Source: Candidatus Thorarchaeota archaeon (GTDB taxonomy: Archaea > Asgardarchaeota > Thorarchaeia > Thorarchaeales > Thorarchaeaceae). From it: DNA of 8,408 nt. Location of the stretch: positions 1-8,408 of the forward strand of contig JAEOUN010000102.1 in the NCBI GenBank assembly GCA_016839245.1, given 5' to 3'. The notes under the pieces were generated by a model. It worked only from the letters and a program-made list of their open reading frames with translations. It searched no databases and was not told where the DNA came from. Numbering within the stretch: the first letter of the stretch is position 1; each line of letters starts with the position of its first letter. The translations under genes were made by a program, and so were the position numbers. This document shows positions 1 through 5,839 of this stretch, in pieces.

Positions 1-1047
1 AAACAATTCATCAAAGTATCAATAAATGATGGAGAACAAGTTCGAAAACATCTCCATGCCATCGGACTCCTTGATGGTGACTATAAGATTATTTCAGAAG
101 ATGGTATGCTCTTTCTTCCAGTGATTGGCATACCAAAAGCAAATCAGATGGAAGTCGAAACTCAAGATATTGTATTTGAAACAGGAACTCGTGTCTTTGA
201 AAAGAAAGCACAAAGGCCAAAGAATCTGGCTGAATTGTTAGATGGACAATTGTCAAAAGATGAAATGGCTCTGCTTCCACGATCATACGATTTGATAGGC
301 AATATAGCCATACTTGAGATTCCTGATGAATTATCGCAGCACTCCAAGTTGATAGGCGAAACCTTCCACGAGCTTCACAGAAGTATCAGAACAGTCCTAG
401 CAAAAAGAGGTGCAATCACAGGTACAGTTCGAATTAGGGATTATGATTTTCTGTCAGGCGAGCAGACTACAAAGACAATTCACATAGAATATGGATGTAG
501 ACTTGCTGTCGATGTAGGAAAGGCGTATTTCAGTCCACGATTACTTGAGGAGCATAACAGAGTAGCGCAATTAGTGAATGATGGAGAAACTGTCGTAGAC
601 ATGTTTTGTGGCGTAGGACCATTTGCAATCCATATTGCACGCCAGAAAAGAGCAGAAGTGTATGCAATAGATATCAATCCTTCAGCAATTGAGTTACTAA
701 ATGAGAGCATCAGATTGAACAAGTTGATTGGCACAATTATTCCCATTGTAACTGATGCCCACGATTATGCGAATGCCAACAAGTCATTCTCGGATCGTAT
801 TATCATGAATCATCCTAAGGGGGCCTCTGAATTCATTGGTGATGCGTGCAATATGTTAAAACCAGGTGGGATTCTACACTACTACGATTTTGTGTGTGGC
901 GAAACCCCTGAAACCACAATTGAAGAGAGAATAACAAGTCTTGTGGAAGAGGAAGGTAAAACCATACAATCCATAGATACAATCAGACGTGTTAGAGATA
1001 GTGCTCCTCATGAATATCAAATGGTATCCGATGTTGTCATTGAGTGA
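1..1047 (+). CDS. trm5: tRNA (guanine-37-N1)-methyltransferase Trm5, 5' end cut by window
   Basis: This enzyme transfers a methyl group from SAM to N1 of G37 in tRNA, which prevents +1 frameshifting and, in archaea, supplies the substrate for wyosine synthesis. The frame is open from base 1, so 348 residues are visible and the true start lies left of the window; the ATG at 106 is internal. Counting from the edge, residues 1-60 resemble the small N-terminal D1 domain (GLLDGDYKI, then LFLPV). The middle domain ends in FSPRLLEEH (R180 and E184, in the spacing of the family's Arg/Glu pair). The Rossmann SAM site is DMFCGVGPF (200-208) with acidic D224, and the catalytic Asn-x-Pro motif is NHP (270-272), where NLP is usual. 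The length matches archaeal Trm5 (about 335-350). Its 3' end overlaps the convergent DUF371 gene by 11 nt. The Trm5a/b/c subtype, and so any extra activity on imG-14, cannot be decided by eye. Confidence 0.93.
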   Translation, partial: KQFIKVSINDGEQVRKHLHAIGLLDGDYKIISEDGMLFLPVIGIPKANQMEVETQDIVFETGTRVFEKKAQRPKNLAELLDGQLSKDEMALLPRSYDLIGNIAILEIPDELSQHSKLIGETFHELHRSIRTVLAKRGAITGTVRIRDYDFLSGEQTTKTIHIEYGCRLAVDVGKAYFSPRLLEEHNRVAQLVNDGETVVDMFCGVGPFAIHIARQKRAEVYAIDINPSAIELLNESIRLNKLIGTIIPIVTDAHDYANANKSFSDRIIMNHPKGASEFIGDACNMLKPGGILHYYDFVCGETPETTIEERITSLVEEEGKTIQSIDTIRRVRDSAPHEYQMVSDVVIE

Positions 1048-1462
1048 TAAATCGCAGTTCACAATCTATTGTAACATGTCTATTCTTTAGCTTGTTAACG
1101 AATTCACGACTTAAGTCTGATGCGGCTTTATCAGAGTTAATCATAAGGGTCCGTCCACACTGATATGAACTGGTTCTCGCTACCATACTTGTTGTATCTG
1201 AGTATGTTAATCCTGGACCACCTTTTCCTGATACGGATTCTACCACATCATCCACCTTCATTATAAGGGTAATTTTGGTCTTATTGAACCTGACTAACTC
1301 CTTAATCTCTGGTGATAATTCAGAGAGTGTAAGAGTAGAACGAATACCAACAATACATGTTCCACGTTGAGTGAGAGTGTCATCAGATGTGACCTCTACT
1401 GTTGTCTTGTGTTTTCCAATGATGTTTTCATGTCCAAATGCTTGAAACTGCACACGATGCAT
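1037..1462 (-). CDS. DUF371 family protein, function unknown
   Basis: A 141-residue protein that I recognise as the archaeal DUF371 family; no biochemical function is known to me. Family-like blocks are GHENI (10-14), KHKTT (17-21), LTQRGTCIVG (30-39) and, near the C-terminus, GRTLMI (103-108) followed by DKAASDL (111-117). There is no signal peptide or membrane segment, so it is probably a small soluble cytoplasmic protein. The start is the ATG at 1462, where the conserved sequence begins almost at once. A TATA-like box about 27 nt upstream suggests a leaderless mRNA. It diverges from pcm over 49 nt and its 3' end overlaps trm5 by 11 nt. The family assignment is from memory of conserved blocks; the role is unknown. 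Confidence 0.8.
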   Translation of the reverse strand: MHRVQFQAFGHENIIGKHKTTVEVTSDDTLTQRGTCIVGIRSTLTLSELSPEIKELVRFNKTKITLIMKVDDVVESVSGKGGPGLTYSDTTSMVARTSSYQCGRTLMINSDKAASDLSREFVNKLKNRHVTIDCELRFITQ

Positions 1463-1511
1463 AGTTGTAGTATTGCGACTAAGCCTTTTATTAGTGCATG
1501 TACTCTAGGTA
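1463..1511. promoter_or_regulatory. Divergent promoter region DUF371 / pcm with one central TATA-like box
   Basis: The whole 49-nt gap between the divergent starts holds one AT-rich octamer, TTTTATTA at 1486-1493 (TAATAAAA on the other strand). Its centre is about 27 nt from the DUF371 ATG and about 23 nt from the pcm ATG at 1512 (32 nt from the alternative ATG at 1521). Archaeal TATA boxes sit about 25-28 nt before transcription starts, so a single box could serve both genes with leaderless or nearly leaderless mRNAs. Dual use is inference; no clear second box was seen. Confidence 0.4.
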
Positions 1512-2198
1512 ATGAATCGTATGTCCGGAGATCAGTACAAAAAAGCAGTGGACAATCTGGTAAATCGTCTAAAGAATAGTGGATATCTTAAGAGTGCTGA
1601 TGTTGAACGGGCACTCAGGATAGTTCCAAGAGAGGAATTTGTTCATCCCTCAACACGAGAATATGCATATAGTGACACACCTCTCTCTATTGGTCATGGT
1701 CAGACAATTTCTGCTCCTCATATGTGTGTCATCATGTGTGAGGCCATGAGGCTTTGTCCGGGTCACAAGATACTGGAGATTGGAGCAGGATCCGGGTATC
1801 ATGCTGCATTATGTGCTGAACTTGTTGCTCCTAAAGATACACCTACTCCTGGTCATGTATATACCATTGAGATTGTTGAGAGCCTAATCTCATTTGCTAG
1901 AAATAACTTGGAACGAACCGGGTATAGTGATAGGGTCACATTGATTCATGCTGATGGAGGCAAAGGGCTTCCTGAAACTGCTCCATTCGATAGAATTCTT
2001 GTAGCCGCAGCAGCACCTGATATCCCTCAACCCCTCATAGACCAACTTGCATGTGAAGGAATTATGCTTATTCCAGTTGGTAGTAGGGGATTCTTTCAAA
2101 ATCTGCTACTGGTAATCAAGGATGAATACGGAAAAGTATCTCGTAAAAACTGGGGTGGAGTTGCTTTTGTTCCACTTACTGGAGAATATGGTTATTGA
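1512..2198 (+). CDS. pcm: Protein-L-isoaspartate O-methyltransferase
   Basis: This cytoplasmic repair enzyme methylates L-isoaspartyl residues formed by ageing of Asn and Asp, using SAM, so that they can revert to aspartate. The 228-residue protein has the family's usual length and motif order: an N-terminal helical region with ALRIVPREEFV (34-44), the substrate motif GQTISAPHM (63-71), SAM motif I EIGAGSGYHAA (89-99), the motif II region VYTIEIVE, the motif III-like block with AAAAPDIP, and a PVG loop near the end. The ATG at 1512 is used here, but an in-frame ATG at 1521 is equally possible: an AGGT at 1507-1510 lies only one base before the first ATG and about ten before the second. The gene's TGA is followed directly by the ribK stop on the other strand, leaving no spacer. 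Confidence 0.95.
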   Translation: MNRMSGDQYKKAVDNLVNRLKNSGYLKSADVERALRIVPREEFVHPSTREYAYSDTPLSIGHGQTISAPHMCVIMCEAMRLCPGHKILEIGAGSGYHAALCAELVAPKDTPTPGHVYTIEIVESLISFARNNLERTGYSDRVTLIHADGGKGLPETAPFDRILVAAAAPDIPQPLIDQLACEGIMLIPVGSRGFFQNLLLVIKDEYGKVSRKNWGGVAFVPLTGEYGY

Positions 2199-2882
2199 TT
2201 ATGTTGTCATATGAAGTGGAATCACCTTGAGAATTACATTAGAGTCCTCCTCAAGTCTGAGAGTTTCCCGAATATTAAATGGAGCAACTACTTCAAGTAT
2301 ATCCTCACTATGATGTGTACGTTGAGCTATGACTATCGCACCTTCAATCTCATTGTTGATTTTCACACGATAGCAGATGACATCACCAAATGTTCGTCCT
2401 TTATGACTAAAGCCAGTCAAGACAAGTGGTGGTGTGTTCTTCATCCTTCCCATAGCTTTCCGAGAATCCTCATCGACAATTTTGACATTCAAGGTACCTA
2501 GATGAGGTTTAAAGCCTAAAGCCGCCTTGAGTTTTGCTGAATACACATCTACATAATATGCTCCTTCACCAAGTCCTGTTACAATATGTCCCTCTATGAT
2601 AATTTCATCCAATGGTGGAGTAAATGCAATTTCAAGCCTTGTCATTATATCAAGAAGCTCTTCACGTCCTTTTTCTGTAATCTGGAGAAGCATCCCATCA
2701 GCTGTGTGTATCCTCTCAATGTATCCTTCATCAACACAAAATGTGATTCTTCTTGATGCAGTTTGTTGACTGATACCCATTATCTCCCCAAGTTCGCTAG
2801 TAGTTAACGCAGTCTTATTATGAATCGCTCCTTTATTAGAGAGTGCATAAAGAGTGAACCAAATATCCGGATCGATGATTAT
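2199..2882 (-). CDS. ribK: CTP-dependent riboflavin kinase with N-terminal HTH domain (RbkR type), non-ATG start
   Basis: The archaeal riboflavin kinase makes FMN from riboflavin using CTP; HTH-fused versions (RbkR) can also repress riboflavin genes. The first ATG (2780) lies inside the HTH. Reading upstream from it, the frame stays open and gives a winged-HTH start (DPDIWFTLYALSNKG, then SELGEIMGISQQTASRR at 29-45). The frame closes at a TGA (2886-2888) with no ATG, GTG or TTG after it, so I place the start at ATA 2882, or ATC 2879 or 2876, behind a GAGGTGA site. That gives about 227 residues. The kinase domain has GLGEGAYYV (103-111), GTLNVK (129-134), the GFSHKGRTFGDV region and QRTHHSEDILEVVAP (187-201). 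It is last in the minus-strand cluster, and its start overlaps the translin stop. An ATG-to-ATA mutation or sequence error is possible. Confidence 0.88.
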   Translation of the reverse strand: MIIDPDIWFTLYALSNKGAIHNKTALTTSELGEIMGISQQTASRRITFCVDEGYIERIHTADGMLLQITEKGREELLDIMTRLEIAFTPPLDEIIIEGHIVTGLGEGAYYVDVYSAKLKAALGFKPHLGTLNVKIVDEDSRKAMGRMKNTPPLVLTGFSHKGRTFGDVICYRVKINNEIEGAIVIAQRTHHSEDILEVVAPFNIRETLRLEEDSNVILKVIPLHMTT

Positions 2883-3514
2883 TACTCACCTCTCAATCGT
2901 TTCTCAAATTCAGTCAGCTCATGTACAAGTCTATTTTGCCCTACTGCTCTTGTCAAATCTCCTCTAGTCCGTTCGACCAACGATCTCCCAACATCACATT
3001 TTCGTCGTAGATCTGGTACTAATGCATTAGGATAATCAAAAGATTGCAATCCTTCAAGAATATCTTCCATGTATACCAAAAGATGTTCAGCTTTATCTAT
3101 ATCATTTCTCCGCAGAGAATCAAGGGCTGCTCTTCTTAATTCCCCGATGGTATCTGCTAGCCCATTGAGATAAGGTCGTGAAGGAATATTGTATTCACTT
3201 GGCGGAGTATATCTTCCATTTTCAATTAATGACAAGACATTGACAGCTTCTGCTAATTCTTGATATGCAATATCAAGAGCTTTTGACTTTGTTATGAAGT
3301 CACTATTTGGAAGCTCTTTTTCTGCGTCTGTGATGATTTTATGTGCTGCATCTACTAGCGATTTTGCTTCATTATACTCCCCTTTGTGAGTCTTTTTTAC
3401 TGACTCGCTACACTTTCTTACTGCATCTCGACTGAGAGGAAGGATTACCTCACGTACTCTATCATCAGCCTCGACTTCGTCTCTAATACCATTGAGAATA
3501 TTTGACAACTCCAT
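2882..3514 (-). CDS. Translin family protein
   Basis: A 210-residue, all-helical protein of the translin/TRAX family, cytoplasmic RNA/DNA-binding proteins that assemble into octameric shells. Eukaryotic translin-TRAX (C3PO) is an endoribonuclease acting on small-RNA passenger strands and tRNA fragments, and archaeal members include RNases. The family signature lies in the C-terminal half: TPPSEYNIPSRPYLNGLAD (about 103-121), GELRRAALDSLRR (124-136), AEHLLVYMEDI (142-152), then DYPNALVPDLRRKCD (160-174) and LVERTRGDLTRAV (179-191). Acidic residues such as D121, E125 and D174 could contribute to a TRAX-like active site, but I cannot assign catalysis by eye. The ATG at 3514 is preceded by a GAGGTGA 6 nt away, which overlaps the taw1 stop; the gene's TAA overlaps the likely ribK start. 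It is cotranscribed with taw1 by this spacing. Confidence 0.85.
   Translation of the reverse strand: MELSNILNGIRDEVEADDRVREVILPLSRDAVRKCSESVKKTHKGEYNEAKSLVDAAHKIITDAEKELPNSDFITKSKALDIAYQELAEAVNVLSLIENGRYTPPSEYNIPSRPYLNGLADTIGELRRAALDSLRRNDIDKAEHLLVYMEDILEGLQSFDYPNALVPDLRRKCDVGRSLVERTRGDLTRAVGQNRLVHELTEFEKRLRGE
2886..2892 (-). promoter_or_regulatory. Shine-Dalgarno site deciding the ribK start
   Basis: On the minus strand this reads GAGGTGA, a strong match to the archaeal anti-SD. It lies within the last codons of translin, 3 nt before an ATA codon (2880-2882) and 6 nt before an ATC codon (2877-2879). The identical heptamer sits 6 nt before the translin ATG. It supports initiation here and not at the ATG at 2780, which would remove the HTH domain. 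Confidence 0.6.
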
Positions 3515-3520
3515 TTGTCT

Positions 3521-3527
3521 TCACCTC
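3521..3527 (-). promoter_or_regulatory. Shine-Dalgarno site of translin, overlapping the taw1 stop
   Basis: The minus strand reads GAGGTGA with 6 nt to the translin ATG at 3514. The taw1 TGA (3528-3526) shares its last two bases with this site, so a ribosome finishing taw1 stands on the translin initiation site. This points to translational coupling. Confidence 0.65.
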
Positions 3528-4485
3528 AGTTTGTATCTATCTTCTTTATGTGTTTGGCTTTCGAAAGAAGCACAACTCTACTCTCTACCTGCTCATCTGC
3601 TATATAGTATCCTGTTAAATCTGCAATCTTTTGAGAAAATGCTCTAATCTCTCGATGAGATGGCGCATTCTCACTACCAAGTCGTTCTCTTGATGAACCA
3701 AGATACATGTATCCTTTCACTTCGACAAAATCAGGTTCACCAGTCAGAATGAGTTGTGAGTATGAACGTGTATCTTCCATATTATATTTTGATACCATCG
3801 TAAGCCGATTTACAGTTCTACCATCTAGCGATTGGAGTGTCTCTTGACTCTCTAAGATTCTATCCCAGCTGTTCTTTACTCCTGGGCGGCACAATCTCTT
3901 GTAGATCTTCTCGTTTGGTGCAGCAAGTGTAACATAGAGCTGTGTCGGTAATACCATCTCTTGAATGACTTGAGGTTGTGTTCCATTTGTGACAAGAAAT
4001 GACGTCATATTCATTTTACGAATCTCTAAGATTAAATCATTGATTAGTGGATACAATGTTGGTTCACCAGCCAATGAAATGGCTACATGTTTTGGATTAC
4101 GCGCCTCTCTATATCTCTTCTCAGATACATTTGTCGCAATTTCAGGATTGTATCCACCCAAGGATCTGAGGTTGGCCATGAGTACATCATCCATCAATAT
4201 ATCCGCCGGGTCGACATGATCTCTCTCCACATTTACCTGATCCCAAGAAATTCCTATGTCAGTAGGTGTGACACGCCAGCAGAATTCACAATTCTGGGTA
4301 CACTTATCAACAACGGGAGTCATTTGCAAGCAACGATGTGATTGAATTCCATAGAATTTTTGTTTGTAGCAGATATCACCAAAAACCAGAGCCTTTTTCT
4401 GCCACTGACATGCCTTATAGGCTCCTCTCTTGCCTAGAATATGATACCCTTGTTTCTCAAGTTTCTCTCTGAGCTTTTCCGGCAT
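3526..4485 (-). CDS. taw1: tRNA 4-demethylwyosine synthase (TYW1/Taw1), radical SAM
   Basis: This enzyme condenses pyruvate carbons onto m1G37 of tRNA-Phe to form the tricyclic 4-demethylwyosine (imG-14). From the ATG at 4485 the protein has 319 residues, the usual length of archaeal forms without the flavodoxin domain of yeast TYW1. C26, C39 and C52 have the 13/13 spacing of the second [4Fe-4S] cluster. C62, C66 and C69 (CTQNCEFC) form the radical SAM cluster, and K41 (CYK) is in place for the proposed pyruvate Schiff base. GEPTLYP, TNGT and the RPGVKNSWDRI segment are also typical. A TTG at 4497 would add four residues; the ATG is preferred because the conserved N-terminus begins there. No SD is visible, but an AT-rich GATATCTTA-like stretch near 4522-4530 could be a weak own promoter. 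It lies 11 nt upstream of translin. Its substrate is the product of Trm5 at the window's left end. Confidence 0.95.
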   Translation of the reverse strand: MPEKLREKLEKQGYHILGKRGAYKACQWQKKALVFGDICYKQKFYGIQSHRCLQMTPVVDKCTQNCEFCWRVTPTDIGISWDQVNVERDHVDPADILMDDVLMANLRSLGGYNPEIATNVSEKRYREARNPKHVAISLAGEPTLYPLINDLILEIRKMNMTSFLVTNGTQPQVIQEMVLPTQLYVTLAAPNEKIYKRLCRPGVKNSWDRILESQETLQSLDGRTVNRLTMVSKYNMEDTRSYSQLILTGEPDFVEVKGYMYLGSSRERLGSENAPSHREIRAFSQKIADLTGYYIADEQVESRVVLLSKAKHIKKIDTN

Positions 4486-4555
4486 GTCTGATTTCAAGGT
4501 GCTTCGGCAAGAAATCCAATAGATATCTTATCAGCATTTAGCAAGGTCCAAATTA
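4486..4555 (-). promoter_or_regulatory. Gap before taw1, possible weak internal promoter
   Basis: This 70-nt gap is the only sizeable spacer within the minus-strand cluster. On the minus strand it contains TAAGATATCT (4521-4530), about 27 nt before the TTG at 4497 and about 40 nt before the taw1 ATG. That could be a TATA box giving a short-leader or leaderless taw1-translin-ribK transcript. There is no clear BRE, SD or hairpin, so this is a weak call. Confidence 0.25.
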
Positions 4556-5839
4556 CTACTCAAAATCAGCTGTTCGCTTGTTTTGTGACCAAAGTTCCTC
4601 TGATAGACGCTCTTGTGTACTCCAGGACCCAGTCAACTCTTTTCGTCTTGCTAATTCCCCCAGAAGTTTCCTGCTCTCAGGATCAAGTCTGCCTGGGGGT
4701 GCTCTCTCAAAGTCACTACCAGGCAATGGCATGAACACATGACCGTGAGTCTTTGCCCCCATCTCCACAAGATCATAACATAGTTCAATGCTCTTATGCA
4801 ACTCATCAGTAGTTTCGCCAGGCAGTCCAAATATCATGTCAACATGAGGAGTGAATCCTGTATCAAGAGCAGTCCTTACTGCGTTTAGTCCTTGTTCAAC
4901 TGTATGCTTACGATTACTAAGTGCAAGAATCCTATCGCTACTAGACTGTAGACCTATTTGCAGAGTTTCATTTGCTACATAGCTTCTAAGCATCTCAAGG
5001 ATTGGTCTTGTCACAAATTCAGGTCTGACTTCGGATGGAAATGAGCCACAATATACCTCTTCGAGTCCATCGATAGAACTTACAGATTTTAACAATTGTT
5101 CCAACTTATTTGGTTCAGCTTGTCTGCCACGACCTCCATATGACAATGCATTTGGAGAGAGAAACCATGTACGTTTGAATCCTCTTTTCTGAACTGCGTT
5201 CTTGACCCATGCCACAATTGAATCAATTGTACGATGCCGCACTATTCCACCTGTTAGGAAAGGTGTACAACAGAATTTGCACCTAAAGGGACATCCTCGA
5301 GTCACTTCCACTGGTCCAACTATGTTTTTTTGTAGTGCAAATGGTGGATAATGACTAAGTTCAATCATTGGAAGTTCACGAGGAGTTGGAATTTCTGTAG
5401 TAGATTGCCCCACAACTCCTGGTATCTTCAAAGGATCATTCCCATTCATTAATGCAGCTACAAAATCAGGAAATACTTTTTCTCCCTCTCCAACGACTAC
5501 AAAATCAAAACCATTGGCAAGTAACTCCCTTGGTCTAGCGCTTGCATGTGCTCCTCCGCCAACTATTATCAATTCGTCTGTATACTGCTCACGTATTTTT
5601 TGTATCTCTTCGTACACGCATCTAGCCTGTGTACTCATAACTGAAAACGCAATTATGACAGGTCCTCTCTCAATTCTCGTCTTAATTGATTTCAATAGGA
5701 ATTTGGTTGGAACGTCAATATCGAGATCTAGTAGACGACTATCTATTTCCAAGGATCCAATTAGAGCTGCTACGCTATAGCGTGATGATGAATGAGTCCT
5801 AAAGACAAGTGATGTTGCGCCCAATTGCTGCACACGCAT
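4556..5839 (-). CDS. B12-binding/radical SAM protein, MJ1487-like family, function unknown
   Basis: A 427-residue protein with an N-terminal cobalamin-binding-like Rossmann domain (about 1-150; VIIAFSVMSTQA, IIVGGGAHASARP, VVVGEGE), then a radical SAM domain with GCPFRCKFCC. Its C183, C187 and C190 would hold the [4Fe-4S] cluster and C191 is an extra adjacent cysteine. GLQSSSDRIL and DMIFGLPGET are typical later SAM-barrel motifs. The classic DxHxxG cobalamin motif is not visible, so any B12 would be bound without that histidine. The layout resembles the archaeal family I recall as B12-binding/radical SAM, MJ_1487 type, whose reaction is unknown; related enzymes include carbon methylases. Its ATG overlaps the proteasome gene's TAA (TAATG) and no SD is visible, so translation is probably coupled. 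Taw1 follows 70 nt downstream, which makes a tRNA or protein modification role possible but unproven. Confidence 0.85.
   Translation of the reverse strand: MRVQQLGATSLVFRTHSSSRYSVAALIGSLEIDSRLLDLDIDVPTKFLLKSIKTRIERGPVIIAFSVMSTQARCVYEEIQKIREQYTDELIIVGGGAHASARPRELLANGFDFVVVGEGEKVFPDFVAALMNGNDPLKIPGVVGQSTTEIPTPRELPMIELSHYPPFALQKNIVGPVEVTRGCPFRCKFCCTPFLTGGIVRHRTIDSIVAWVKNAVQKRGFKRTWFLSPNALSYGGRGRQAEPNKLEQLLKSVSSIDGLEEVYCGSFPSEVRPEFVTRPILEMLRSYVANETLQIGLQSSSDRILALSNRKHTVEQGLNAVRTALDTGFTPHVDMIFGLPGETTDELHKSIELCYDLVEMGAKTHGHVFMPLPGSDFERAPPGRLDPESRKLLGELARRKELTGSWSTQERLSEELWSQNKRTADFE

Noticed and set aside
480..746. Minus-strand 88-codon open frame opposite trm5
   Set aside because: It is antisense to the SAM-binding domain of Trm5, with no family resemblance or promoter.
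2211..2501. Plus-strand 96-codon open frame opposite ribK
   Set aside because: It lies entirely antisense to conserved riboflavin kinase sequence and its translation looks random.
2882..2890. Programmed frameshift fusing translin to ribK
   Set aside because: No slippery sequence is visible, both proteins are full length without fusion, and an SD site supports independent initiation of ribK.
4486..4497. TTG at 4497 as the taw1 start
   Set aside because: It adds only four unconserved residues, and the ATG at 4485 fits the family N-terminus and cysteine spacing; still possible if the mRNA is leaderless.
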